NCBI RefSeq assembly: GCF_016918075.2 | Contig: NZ_JAERPS020000001.1 | Span: 372,001-436,000, forward strand | DNA length: 64,000 nucleotides | Direction of reading: 5' to 3' | From: Rheinheimera maricola | GTDB lineage: Bacteria > Pseudomonadota > Gammaproteobacteria > Enterobacterales > Alteromonadaceae | Shown: positions 36,022 to 45,900 of the stretch, piece by piece | How the letters are laid out: each line of letters begins with the position of its first letter | How positions within the stretch are numbered: position 1 is the stretch's first letter | Notes under the pieces: model-generated | What the model was told of the DNA's origin: nothing | The model's input: the letters and a program-made list of their open reading frames with translations, nothing else | The model's database searches: none | Position numbers and translations under genes: made by a program

Positions 36022-37425
36022 ATGATATTACCCGTAATTATGGCTGGTGGCACCGGCAGCCGGCTGTGGCCATTATCGCGTGATTTAATGCCTAAGCAGT
36101 TTTTAAAACTGGACGGTAAGCAAACCATGTTGCAGGCAACCGTACAAAGACTTCAAGATGTCGATGCTTTTCCGCCTTTAGTGATATGCAACGAAGAGCA
36201 TCGTTTTATTGCGGCTGAGCAACTAAGGCAGATACAGCAGTTGGATCACAATATTATTTTAGAGCCTGCCGGGCGTAACACCGCCCCAGCCATTGCACTG
36301 GCCGCATTAACGGCAGTAAAAAAGGGCACTGATCCGCTGCTATTAGTGTTGGCGGCAGATCATGTTATTGCCGATACCAGCGCTTTTACTGTTGCTGTGC
36401 AGCAGGCGGCACTATTTGCAGCGGATAATAAATTAGTCACTTTTGGTATTGTGCCTACGGCGGCTGAAACGGGCTACGGCTATATCAAGCGGGGTAACGC
36501 AACGGGTAGCGCTTATGCTGTGTCGCAGTTTGTAGAAAAACCCAATTTGGTAACGGCGCAGTCTTATTTAGCCAGTGGTGAATATTACTGGAACAGTGGC
36601 ATGTTTATGTTTAAAGCCAGTGTGTTTTTGGCTGAATTAAAACAGCATCGGCCTGACATCTATGCCGCCTGTGAGCTTGCCATGGCGGAAGTCGACCCGG
36701 ATTTAGACTTTATTCGGATAAATAAAGAAGCTTTTATCGCGTGTCCGGACGACTCAATAGACTATGCGGTAATGGAAAAAACGGCTGATGCGGTAGTAGT
36801 GCCGCTGGATGCCGGTTGGAGTGATGTTGGAGCCTGGTCGTCATTGTGGGAAATTAGCACCAAAGACACAGAGGGGAATGTACACCATGGCGATGTGTTA
36901 AGCACGAATAGTAAAAATAGTTTTGTCTTTGCCGAAACCGGTTTAGTTGCTACCGTAGGGCTTGAAAACATTATAGTTGTGCAAACAAAAGATGCAGTTT
37001 TAGTCGCCGCGAAAGACAAAGTACAAGATGTAAAAGCAATAGTGCAGCAGTTAAAGGCTGCCGGTCGCAGCGAGCATCGAATTCACCGTGAAGTATACCG
37101 GCCTTGGGGTAAATATGATGCTATTGATAACGGCGAGCGTTATCAGGTTAAGCGTATTACGGTTAAACCTGGCGAGAAGTTGTCGATTCAAATGCATCAT
37201 CACCGTGCCGAACATTGGATAGTTGTGTCGGGTACGGCAAATGTAACTGTTGATGGTAAAGATACGCTGTTAAGTGAAAATCAGTCGGTTTATATCCCGC
37301 TTGGGGCGGTACATGCCTTAGAAAATCCAGGTAAAATTCCGCTTGAATTGATAGAAGTGCAATCGGGCTCCTATTTAGGCGAAGACGATATAGTGCGTTT
37401 TTCTGACCGCTACGGTAGGGCTTAA
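36022..37425 (+). CDS. manC: Mannose-1-phosphate guanylyltransferase / mannose-6-phosphate isomerase
   Basis: This 467-residue bifunctional type II enzyme makes GDP-mannose from mannose-1-phosphate and GTP. The N-terminal nucleotidyltransferase shows [17 protein letters not shown] and [14 protein letters not shown]. The C-terminal cupin isomerase domain shows [25 protein letters not shown] and EVQSG. Length and order are those of CpsB/ManC/AlgA. AGGAAATGGA precedes ATG 36022. It works with ManB (next gene, 1 base away) and feeds Gmd at 18211. Confidence 0.96.
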   Translation: MILPVIMAGGTGSRLWPLSRDLMPKQFLKLDGKQTMLQATVQRLQDVDAFPPLVICNEEHRFIAAEQLRQIQQLDHNIILEPAGRNTAPAIALAALTAVKKGTDPLLLVLAADHVIADTSAFTVAVQQAALFAADNKLVTFGIVPTAAETGYGYIKRGNATGSAYAVSQFVEKPNLVTAQSYLASGEYYWNSGMFMFKASVFLAELKQHRPDIYAACELAMAEVDPDLDFIRINKEAFIACPDDSIDYAVMEKTADAVVVPLDAGWSDVGAWSSLWEISTKDTEGNVHHGDVLSTNSKNSFVFAETGLVATVGLENIIVVQTKDAVLVAAKDKVQDVKAIVQQLKAAGRSEHRIHREVYRPWGKYDAIDNGERYQVKRITVKPGEKLSIQMHHHRAEHWIVVSGTANVTVDGKDTLLSENQSVYIPLGAVHALENPGKIPLELIEVQSGSYLGEDDIVRFSDRYGRA

Positions 37426-37426
37426 A

Positions 37427-38836
37427 ATGGCATTGAGTACGACGCAAGTTATTCAACGTAGCCATGTCGCCTTTGGTACCAGTGGGGTTAGGGGCTTGGT
37501 TACTGATCTCACCGATGACGTTTGTGCGGCCTTTGCTGTTAATTTTATCAAGGTGATGCAGCAAAACTTCACTGTTGACCGGGTTGCTGTGGCGATAGAT
37601 AACCGCCCGAGTAGCCCACAAATGGCGGCCGCAGTGGCGGGTGTACTCAAGGCTATTGGCGTTCCGGTGGATTTTTATGGTGTAATACCCACACCAGCAC
37701 TGGCGTATCAGGCTATGCAGGATAAGGTGCCGGCAATAATGATTACCGGCAGCCATATTCCGTTTGATCGTAATGGTATTAAATTTTACCGACCGGATGG
37801 CGAAATTAGTAAAGCGGATGAGCAGGCTATTTTATCGGTAAATACCCCCTTACCCCTGTTTACGCCTGTAACGCAATCAGTATTAGATACTGCTGCAAAA
37901 AACTACCTGCAGCGTTATCTGAGTATTTACCCTGCAGGTATTTTATCGGGTAAACATATCGGCATATATGAACATTCAAGTGCTGGCAGAGAACTTTATT
38001 ATCAAGTGTTTGAAGCATTAGGTGCTAAAGTCACCCGGCTTGAACGTAGTGATCATTTTGTGCCCATTGACACAGAAGCAGTAAGTGACGCCGATAAGCA
38101 AAAAGGCATGCAGTGGGCTAAGCAGTATCAATTTGATGCGATTTTTTCTACCGATGGCGATGGTGATAGGCCCTTGTTGTCTGACGAGAATGGCCATTGG
38201 CTGCGTGGTGATATTGTTGGGCTGCTATGTGCTCAAGCCTTAGGTATAGATGCACTTGCTGTTCCTGTAAGCTGTAATACCGCCATTGAAAAAAGTGGTG
38301 TGTTTAATCAAGTGCTTCGTACCCGCATTGGTTCGCCTTATGTTATTGCAGCCTTTGAAACATTAAAAACAGAGCTAAGTTATGCTGGTTTTGAAGCGAA
38401 CGGCGGTTTTTTGCTGGGTAGCGATATTATTATTGCTGACAAAACGCTTAAAGCATTGCCTACCCGTGACGCCTTGTTACCTGCGCTAGCTGTGCTTGTA
38501 TCGGCTGCGGAACGTCCGGTGTCGGCATTGTTGGCTATGTTGCCGCAACGTTTTACGGCCAGTGACCGTATTCAAAATGTGCCCGCAACGCGTAGCCAGC
38601 AATTATTAGACAGCCTGAATGCTAATCCAGAGCAAAGCCTAAATATGCTGTCACTGGATACTAAGACCTTGTTGAGTATCGATAACACCGATGGCCTTAG
38701 AATGACCTTTGTTGACGGTGATATTGTGCATTTACGTCCGTCAGGCAACGCACCAGAGCTAAGATGTTATTGCGAATCAAATACTGAGGTACAAGCTGTT
38801 GCGCTAGTGTCTCAGGTTTTGGCTAACGCGTTCTAA
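37427..38836 (+). CDS. manB: Phosphomannomutase
   Basis: This 469-residue alpha-D-phosphohexomutase interconverts mannose-6-phosphate and mannose-1-phosphate. The phosphoserine loop is ITGSHIPFDRNG with Ser109, the Mg-binding loop is STDGDGDRPLL, the sugar-specificity loop is GFEANGG, and the phosphate-binding loop is RPSGNAPELR. TGSHIPxDRNG in place of TASHNPxxYNG marks the proteobacterial subgroup often annotated CpsG-like. It is coupled to manC and completes the GDP-mannose to GDP-fucose route encoded in the window. Confidence 0.93.
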   Translation: MALSTTQVIQRSHVAFGTSGVRGLVTDLTDDVCAAFAVNFIKVMQQNFTVDRVAVAIDNRPSSPQMAAAVAGVLKAIGVPVDFYGVIPTPALAYQAMQDKVPAIMITGSHIPFDRNGIKFYRPDGEISKADEQAILSVNTPLPLFTPVTQSVLDTAAKNYLQRYLSIYPAGILSGKHIGIYEHSSAGRELYYQVFEALGAKVTRLERSDHFVPIDTEAVSDADKQKGMQWAKQYQFDAIFSTDGDGDRPLLSDENGHWLRGDIVGLLCAQALGIDALAVPVSCNTAIEKSGVFNQVLRTRIGSPYVIAAFETLKTELSYAGFEANGGFLLGSDIIIADKTLKALPTRDALLPALAVLVSAAERPVSALLAMLPQRFTASDRIQNVPATRSQQLLDSLNANPEQSLNMLSLDTKTLLSIDNTDGLRMTFVDGDIVHLRPSGNAPELRCYCESNTEVQAVALVSQVLANAF

Positions 38837-38883
38837 TTCGACAAGTCCAGTTATTACCGTACAGCCGGAAGCGAGATATTGGT

Positions 38884-39531
38884 TTGAAAGTGCTATGCAG
38901 CAATAATTTACCGGCAAACTCGTTTTTGCAAGAAACGGTTACGCTGTTATCAGACAGTATGCTTGCAACGTTGCCATCGGTTACGTTGTTAGCGTTTAAC
39001 TGGCAGCAGTTAGCTGCAGATAATGCTGCCTTGCATCAGCTTAGACACCAATTATCGCATAGCCGCTGTTTATATCGACTGGCGGTAATGTCTGAGCCGC
39101 TGGACGCCACTTTGCGTGACTTGTTTGCATCGCTGGCCATTGAGCTGATTATTTCGCCCCAGCGCTGTTTTAGCCTAAACAGCCAGGATCCTGAATTATC
39201 CGTCGCGATAGCGGATGGAAAGGAAGTTCTTTTTTCGCCTGCCTGGCTGATAGAGCTGGAGTTGTTTTTAAGTCGCCGGGTGTCTGAGCGTTATCAACAA
39301 AGTAATGCTGCGTTAACGATGATGGCAGCTACAGCGATGCAGCAAAGTAATGCCTATTCTACCTCCACCTTTTTGCTTACTTTACAAAGTTACTTATTAC
39401 TTGATATGCAATTGGTCTGCTCGCTTCCACTAAGAACCGCTGCGCAACACGCGCTGCAAATCTCAGCCCCAGAGCACTTTAAACCGGTAGTTCGCTGGAT
39501 GGAGCAGTGTGCAGCTGATGAACAAAATTAA
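38884..39531 (+). CDS. Protein of unknown function
   Basis: The 215-residue frame begins at TTG 38884, with GTG 38890 as an alternative; no strong ribosome-binding site decides. I recognise no family. The sequence is rich in Leu, Gln and Ser with several predicted helices, has Cys at positions 4, 58 and 92, and no signal peptide or membrane segment. It overlaps the GT10-like gene by 14 bases and lies 47 bases after manB, so it is probably translated as part of the same operon. A divergent glycosyltransferase or an accessory protein of the GT10-like enzyme are possibilities without evidence. Confidence 0.6.
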   Translation: MKVLCSNNLPANSFLQETVTLLSDSMLATLPSVTLLAFNWQQLAADNAALHQLRHQLSHSRCLYRLAVMSEPLDATLRDLFASLAIELIISPQRCFSLNSQDPELSVAIADGKEVLFSPAWLIELELFLSRRVSERYQQSNAALTMMAATAMQQSNAYSTSTFLLTLQSYLLLDMQLVCSLPLRTAAQHALQISAPEHFKPVVRWMEQCAADEQN

Positions 39532-40579
39532 AGTATATTTATTGCCTGGAAAGCATGCTCAGCGCACACCTTTCGCTTACCCGGATTATCGGCCTTTTTT
39601 TATACCTTACTTTGATTTTGTCACCGAGCCTTTAGCCGCTGACTTTATTGTTGCGAGTTATTTTGTTGACTTACGTTCTGAAGCGGCGCAATTACTGGCA
39701 TGGCAGAAAGCTAGGCCAGCTCTAAAGCTGGTGGTATTTTCTGAAGAACCTCTGTGGGATAGCTTATGGTACGAAGACTTTATCAAGCCGACAGGGCAGT
39801 TTTCGGTAAAAATTAATGGTGTGAACCACACGCTGAAATACGACTTTCTAAATCATGCCACAACAGATATTTTTAACTTTGTACAGTTACCATATTTTAT
39901 TACCACGGAAAACCACTATATACAGCGCTACGCCAAGCTACTGGCCGGCAACCTGCAGTTAACAGCACAACAGTTGCTGACACTGTGGCAGAACGTGCGC
40001 TATCGGCATGCATTTATGGCAGAGAAGCGCACCGAAGCGAAATACCACAAAGTAAACCAAAGCGGTGAGCTACTCGGTTTAAGTGTGTATCGTAGTGAGC
40101 TTGCCGCGCAATTTTTATCACATAGAACCGCCAGTGTTCAGGGGCGGGGCTGGCATAGTGATACAGCGCGCCAAGCCTTGCCTGATTGGCATTTAGATAA
40201 GCTGACTAGTTTGCACGGTAATGTAATGTTGATGTCAGCAATAGAGAATACGGTGCTGGGAAATTATATTACTGAAAAACCTTTTGATGCCTTTGCTATC
40301 AACGCAATACCAATAACCTATGCGGGGCCAGATAGTCGTCTCTATGATGTGATAAACAAAAATGAAGATGCTGTTGTTAATATTTTTGGCATGTCAGTAG
40401 ATGAAGCGACACAAGCTTTGCGTGAGCTTGAACCAACAGTTGATAGTGCCGAACGATACCAAGCGGCACAACAGGCGGTATTGCAAAAAGTACAAAGTTT
40501 TCCGTTACTCATCGCAGAGAGAGAGCGTGTGGCATTTAGCAGTTTTTTTGCTTTTGAACGGCTGCTGTCGCTTGAGTAA
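39518..40579 (+). CDS. GT10-like fucosyltransferase
   Basis: This protein has 353 residues from ATG 39518; an in-frame GTG 9 bases upstream is less likely. The C-terminal half has SAIENTVLGNYITEKPFDA then NAIPITYAGPDS, matching the GT10 alpha-1,3/4-fucosyltransferase donor-site pattern (FENS...YxTEKxxxA...VPVxxG). The upstream FSEEPLWDS segment resembles the family's acceptor-side xSxEPP motif. It probably transfers L-fucose from the GDP-fucose made by Gmd and Fcl to the glycan. The overlap with the upstream unknown gene suggests coupling. Confidence 0.7.
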   Translation: MNKIKVYLLPGKHAQRTPFAYPDYRPFFIPYFDFVTEPLAADFIVASYFVDLRSEAAQLLAWQKARPALKLVVFSEEPLWDSLWYEDFIKPTGQFSVKINGVNHTLKYDFLNHATTDIFNFVQLPYFITTENHYIQRYAKLLAGNLQLTAQQLLTLWQNVRYRHAFMAEKRTEAKYHKVNQSGELLGLSVYRSELAAQFLSHRTASVQGRGWHSDTARQALPDWHLDKLTSLHGNVMLMSAIENTVLGNYITEKPFDAFAINAIPITYAGPDSRLYDVINKNEDAVVNIFGMSVDEATQALRELEPTVDSAERYQAAQQAVLQKVQSFPLLIAERERVAFSSFFAFERLLSLE

Positions 40580-40621
40580 TAAGCCTCAATAAAGATGTGT
40601 ATTTTCTTCTGGATATAATCA

Positions 40622-41527
40622 GTGATAGAAAGCAATAAAAGTATTGTTCTTCGATTTGATGATAGGTTTGAGCTCGGCTCTTGTGAGCATTTTTTCCATT
40701 TTATGTGGGGTTATTTACTACCTTCTGTTTATATTATTTCCTCTCGGACTAGACCCGGTAACCAGTATATTTTTATGACATGTGGTCCTTTGATGGACCC
40801 GATTCTTCAAGAGGCGTTAAGCAGCTTAGGAGTTAATTGTTCGATTCTTACTCAGCTGCCTTCTGGAAATGACTACAACGTGATTTGGGTTTCACGTTGG
40901 GATATGTACATGCTGAAACCTATGCTTGAGTCAAAATATACCGATAATCTGGTTATAAAAAATCTATTGAAGCAGCTTGAAATACATTCGGATATAGCAA
41001 AGGAATTAAGCAGTTTTAATTTGAAGTCTGCAATTTGGCGCGTCAAATTTATTTTACTATTTAAGTTTAAATTAGAGCATGAAATTAATGTTTATGTTGG
41101 AAATGAAATATTGATTTTAAAACGCTCCGCTGAGCCAGAATTTTATAATAAAGATACCGGTAGTGCGGTAATTAAAGGCTATGGTATGAGTCGTCGAGGG
41201 ATCAAAAATCCAGAGTTTATTGCTGAAGTACTACACAATTTAGGTATTGCAGTAGCAATATTTGAACCCGGCATTGTATCTTTTAAACAGCAGATAGTTG
41301 CTTTTAGCCAATGCAGAGGGGTATTTGCTATGCGAGGCGCTGAATTTGCTAATATGATTTGGCTAAAACCAGGGGCTAAAGTTACGTTGATTCAACCTGA
41401 GTCATTAAAAAACCCTCCTTTTCAGCGCTTCTTAGCTGAGCTCTTAGACCTTGAGTATCGGCAGGTTGACGTGACTTCGTCATACCCAGAACTTGATAGA
41501 GAGCAAATATTGAGTGGAGTCCAGTAG
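40622..41527 (+). CDS. GT61-like glycosyltransferase
   Basis: This 301-residue protein starts at GTG 40622 with GGAT upstream. The C-terminal block reads AMRGAEFANMIWLKPGAKVTLI, the signature of the GT61/DUF563 group (GAxLxNxxFxxPGxxVxEI). The N-terminal LGSCEHFFHFMWGYLLPS also fits the group's HFxxExLP-like opening. Known members transfer xylose, arabinose or GlcNAc. The donor here is unknown. The AT-rich composition resembles the first 5 kb of the window rather than its neighbours, which may mean separate acquisition. It ends 4 bases before the 2,3-dehydratase gene. Confidence 0.72.
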   Translation: MIESNKSIVLRFDDRFELGSCEHFFHFMWGYLLPSVYIISSRTRPGNQYIFMTCGPLMDPILQEALSSLGVNCSILTQLPSGNDYNVIWVSRWDMYMLKPMLESKYTDNLVIKNLLKQLEIHSDIAKELSSFNLKSAIWRVKFILLFKFKLEHEINVYVGNEILILKRSAEPEFYNKDTGSAVIKGYGMSRRGIKNPEFIAEVLHNLGIAVAIFEPGIVSFKQQIVAFSQCRGVFAMRGAEFANMIWLKPGAKVTLIQPESLKNPPFQRFLAELLDLEYRQVDVTSSYPELDREQILSGVQ

Positions 41528-41531
41528 ATAA

Positions 41532-42800
41532 ATGTCGAATTTAAATTTAATTGCCAATTCTTTGGGTGATCTTCAATCATTTCTTCAATCGGTAGTTGAT
41601 GCAGCTAATTTTTCACTTTTTCCGGTTCAATTATCCGAGCAAGACGACTGGCGCCTGGAAAATGGTGCGCTTTCGCATAGAACTAATGGTTTTTTCCACG
41701 TTTGCGGAATACAACACCAAGTTACTAAAAAGACAAATCTTGTACTGTACCAGCCGCAAAGTGCATTAACTGGCTTGGCGTTTATGGTAAAAGACGGGCA
41801 GATTTATGTTTTGTTACAGGCAAGAGTAGAACCAGGAAATCCCAACGTAGCTCAATTTGGCCCCACGGTGCAATCTACACCGGCTAACTATCTGCGGCTG
41901 CATGGTGGGAAAAGTTCTGCATGTGTCGATTGGTTTACTCATTTTAAAGTCGGAATAACACCGCTAGGCACATCGATGCAACTTGATTTAGGCTGCCGAT
42001 ATTTTCAAAAGAGTAAGTTTCATAATTATGTGTTGTTGGATGAGCCAGTATTTGCTGATGACAGTATGATTTGGGCATCGGTACCAGCAGTGTTTTCCGC
42101 CTTAACGCTCAGTCATTTTTTGAATGCTGATTTACGTTCTTTATTGGCCGTGTTTGATTGGTCGGTGTTTTATACCCAGGATGCGCGCACTCCTAAAGGT
42201 GATGAATTAGTGTTATTTAATGAGCAATTTATTCATGGCCAATATACAGATTGGTGGCATTGGCGATTAGCACCATTAGAAACGGTAGAGGGTATCGAGC
42301 TTAACGACAATGGTATTTTTACCAATGATAACAGCAGTATTGATGTGCATATGTATCGTACGCTAAGTTCAACACGCGAAGTGACCAGCTGGGTTCAGCC
42401 GTTAGTGCGAGCTAAAAGCAAAGGACTGGTACGTTTGCATTTGCGCCAAGACAAGGATGACTTATTATGCCTGATAACAATAGCAGAGGAATTTGGTATC
42501 AGTGGTGGCCGAACAATATTACCGACCACCGTAATCTACCCTGGCGAAAGTGCAACGTTACCCGAATTGCCCCCGGAAGCTATCTCACATATTACATTTG
42601 AACAATCCGATGAAGGTGGACGATTCATTCATCATGATAGTCATTATCAGCTAGTGTATGTAAGCAACACTAGCAAAGCTGAGAATCAATTTTGGCTAAG
42701 TATTACAACGCTACGTCAATTAATGCTTTCGTCAAATCAAGTTAGTTTTCAATTAAGGTGTATTTTTTCTGTACTGTTAGCCGATCTATATCATTTGTAG
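41532..42800 (+). CDS. NDP-hexose 2,3-dehydratase family protein
   Basis: The 422-residue protein has the tandem-repeat layout of this family. The first half carries ARVEPGNPNVAQFGPTVQST followed by NYLRLHGG. The second half carries LLCLITIAEEFGISGG and EQSDEGGRFIHH, a variant of the QSEEGGRF motif. Members such as TylX3 remove the 2-hydroxyl of dTDP-4-keto-6-deoxyhexoses in 2,6-dideoxysugar pathways. No rmlA/rmlB or partner 3-ketoreductase is near. GDP-4-keto-6-deoxymannose from Gmd is one imaginable substrate. It is the last gene before a hairpin-rich gap, so it likely ends the operon. Confidence 0.8.
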   Translation: MSNLNLIANSLGDLQSFLQSVVDAANFSLFPVQLSEQDDWRLENGALSHRTNGFFHVCGIQHQVTKKTNLVLYQPQSALTGLAFMVKDGQIYVLLQARVEPGNPNVAQFGPTVQSTPANYLRLHGGKSSACVDWFTHFKVGITPLGTSMQLDLGCRYFQKSKFHNYVLLDEPVFADDSMIWASVPAVFSALTLSHFLNADLRSLLAVFDWSVFYTQDARTPKGDELVLFNEQFIHGQYTDWWHWRLAPLETVEGIELNDNGIFTNDNSSIDVHMYRTLSSTREVTSWVQPLVRAKSKGLVRLHLRQDKDDLLCLITIAEEFGISGGRTILPTTVIYPGESATLPELPPEAISHITFEQSDEGGRFIHHDSHYQLVYVSNTSKAENQFWLSITTLRQLMLSSNQVSFQLRCIFSVLLADLYHL

Positions 42801-42804
42801 CCTA

Positions 42805-42901
42805 GACGCCACTTGGCGTCATACCTCTTGATGATATGGTGACGATCACGTCACTGGGCGCATTTTCTTCTGACGAAAGTGCGCGGCATATGCCCTTTTT
42901 T
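42805..42901 (+). terminator. Hairpin-rich transcription terminator region
   Basis: Three inverted repeats follow the 2,3-dehydratase stop: GACGCC/GGCGTC (42805-42820), GTGACG/CGTCAC (42839-42854), and GCGCATTTTC/GAAAGTGCGC (42858-42884). A short palindrome follows, and then TTTTTT at 42896-42901. The last hairpin plus T run is the best intrinsic terminator candidate, though 11 bases separate stem and T run. It marks the end of the manCB-GT-dehydratase unit before the lipoprotein gene. Confidence 0.5.
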
Positions 42902-42964
42902 GCGATGGAGACCAGCGTTAGTTTAAGGTTATACTGACCACCTTATCTTTGCCAGGAGCCTGCT

Positions 42965-45900
42965 ATGCTGTTGAATAGCCGTAATTTTTATTTGATTTTG
43001 CCTTTGTTTTTACTGGGGTGTGGTGGTGGGGCTGGCGAGGGCTCTGGCAATAAAACGCCGGAACCGGTTAACTATACTGTGTCTGCTGTTGCCGGCACTG
43101 GCGGTAGTATTATGCCAGCCAGTAAAAGTGTCCGCAGCGGCCAAACCACCAGTTTTACCCTGCAGCCAGATGCCGGTTTTGCTATTGCCAGCGCGAGTGG
43201 CTGCGGTGGCCAGTTAAATGCCGCGCTGTATACCACCGCACCTGTGCTGGCGAATTGCCAGGTAAGTGCCAGTTTTACGCCGCTGCAGTACCAGGTAACG
43301 ACCGTGGTAGAGGGCAGTGGCACGGTGATGCCGCAAAGTCTGACATTAGGTGTTAATGAGCAAGCCAGTTTAACAATAACACCTGCCGAGGGCTTTGCTG
43401 TTGGCTCTGTCATCGGCTGCGGTGGCAGTTTAGCCGGCGAGCAGTACCAGGTAGGCCCGCTTAGTGCAAACTGTACCGTAACCAGTGTATTTAAACCTGT
43501 GGTGTTTGAGATAACCGCCAGTGCCGGCAGTGGCGGCTCGGTGTCACCCGCCAGCCAGCAGGTGTCGTATAACAGCCGAGCCAATTTTACCCTGTTGGCT
43601 GATGAGGGTTTTAAGGTGGCGGCGGTGCAAGGATGTGATGGCGAGCTAAACGGCAATAGCTTTGTTACGGCGCCTTTACAGCAGGCCTGCAGCTTGGCCG
43701 TGAGTTTTGAAGCGGCGACTTACACAGTAACTACTCAGGCCAATAGTGGCGGGACTGTTACGCCAGCCAGTGCTACAGTGCAGGCCGGTGACCGTGCAGT
43801 GTTTCAGCTGATACCCGACGAAGGTTATGTTGTCGCCCAGGTGGATGGTTGTGCTGCCAGCTTTGATGGCGACTATGCCATTATTGATAAGGTAACGGCG
43901 GACTGTGAGTTACAGGTGCAATTTACCTCAGATCAGCAGGTTATTTTTGCTGATGCGAATTTAGATAGCGCAGTGCGCCAACAGCTGGGGCTGACAGCCG
44001 ATGAACCTATTGCGGCGTCCGTGCTGGCGACGTTATCCCGGCTGGATGCCAATGGTATGCAAATTAGCCGGTTGGATGGGATCCAATATGCTACCGGGCT
44101 GCGCCGGTTAAATTTAACCTATAACCTGTTGGACGATATTAGCCTGTTGCAGGCCTTGGCGAAAAAGCAAGCGGTGGGTGCCGGCTTATTTAGTTTGCAG
44201 TTAGGCTCTAATAGCCTCTTTAGCTTGCCGGATATGTCGATGTTTGCCGACTTGTCCGAGTTAAGCTTGTCATTTACTAAAATTGCCGATCTAACCCCGC
44301 TGGCAGCGCTGTCTAAACTAAGAGTTCTTAATGTGGCGGGTAATAATATTACCGATCTGTCGGCACTGAGTGCATTGCCGCTAAACAACCTGATTGTCAG
44401 TAACAACCCAATTACTACGGATGCGCTGTGGGCGCTGCAGCAGACACCTATTTCGACACTGAATATTGGCCAAACCAAGGTAGACGCTTTAGAGCCGGTA
44501 ACAGCGTTAAGCGGGTTGTATGAATTAGATATCAATTCAACCCTTGTACAGGACTTAGGCCCGCTTACCCAATTGCCGGGCCTTGGCAGATTGCTTGCCT
44601 ATCGCACGCCGATAGTCGATTTACAGCCATTACTTAGCTCGTCTATGTTGCACGGCAACTATTTGTCGGTAGGCGGCTGCCTGAAAACCAGCGGCTATTC
44701 CAGAGCGTTATTAGTGATTGAACAGCTGCGGCAAAACGGCGTTGTAACCTATACCTATAATGATTCACCGCCAGCAGGCGCGGTTTGCCCAACTGACGAT
44801 GGCATTAGCCAGTTTGATGTCAGCGCAAGCTTAAGCTCGGCCGGTTTAACGTTAAATTGGCAAGTAACCGCAGAAGATACCGGGCCTTGGCGTTGTGAGC
44901 TGCATACCGATTTAGATTATCAATTACCCCGTGCGCCGGTCGCGGTATTGGAAAACTGCCATTTGCAGCAGCAATGGCTGTTGCCGCAGATTAAGCAGGC
45001 AAGGGTGCGGCCGCACATAGTGGTAGACACCGGCTTGTTAGCCCGGCCAAGACGGATTGATATCGACGAGATTTTTAATACCGATTCCCCGGTTGGCGCG
45101 GTGTATGTTGCCGGCAGCGATTGGCTGCAGGGCGTAGTGAAGTCGAACCCTTATCTGGTGCCGGGGCGTGATGCTGAGTTGCGTTTGCATGTTGTATCCG
45201 GGCAGGGTAGCGCGCCACCGCCGCTAAATGCTGAGGCCATTGTGGCGGGCAGTCGCTTTGCGCTTGACGTTACGGTGCCGGCGACCTTGCCTGACAGCCG
45301 GCAGTATACCAATCTTGACCAAAGCTACCGGGTAACTGTGCCAGCGGCCTATATGCGCGCTGGCAGCGAATTTGTGCTACAGCTGGCCGGTGTGCCGGAA
45401 TTGGTTATTTCGCCGGTTTTTGCCAACATTAACAGCATTAACCTGACGCTGGTGCCGTTGCAGTTAGACGATGACATCACCGTGTTGCCGGCGGACGATG
45501 TTGTCAGGCGATCTTTGCTTACCGTGTGGCCCTTGGCCGACATTACTATTGCGCGGCGCCAGCCGTTTCAACTGGCTACGCCGGCGGCAACGACTACCAC
45601 CAGTACCATGTTAAGTGAGTTGTACGACTTACGTATCATTGAACAAGGTGAAGATTACTACTACGGCTACTTTAGATCTGCCATGAACACCGACTCCTTC
45701 GGAGGCCGTGGTTACCGGCCGGGCTTTGTCTCTGTAGGGGCAGTGAGTACAGGCACACTGGATATGGTGCTTAGCCACGAGCTTGGCCACAACTTTAACC
45801 TGCCGCACGCGCCTTGCGGTACTGCAGGCAACCCCGACTCAGCCTACCCTTACGCGGGTGGCAGCACCGGTAGTTTTGGTGTGCCGCTAGACTTTTCTGC

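Noticed and set aside
37163-37756. Minus-strand open frame of 197 codons across the manC/manB junction
   Set aside because: Both sense genes are complete and well recognised; the antisense product has no recognisable motif and no ribosome-binding site.
43072-43656. Minus-strand open frame of 194 codons opposite the lipoprotein B-repeats
   Set aside because: Its repetitive character simply mirrors the sense repeats; the sense gene has signal peptide, domains and ribosome-binding site.
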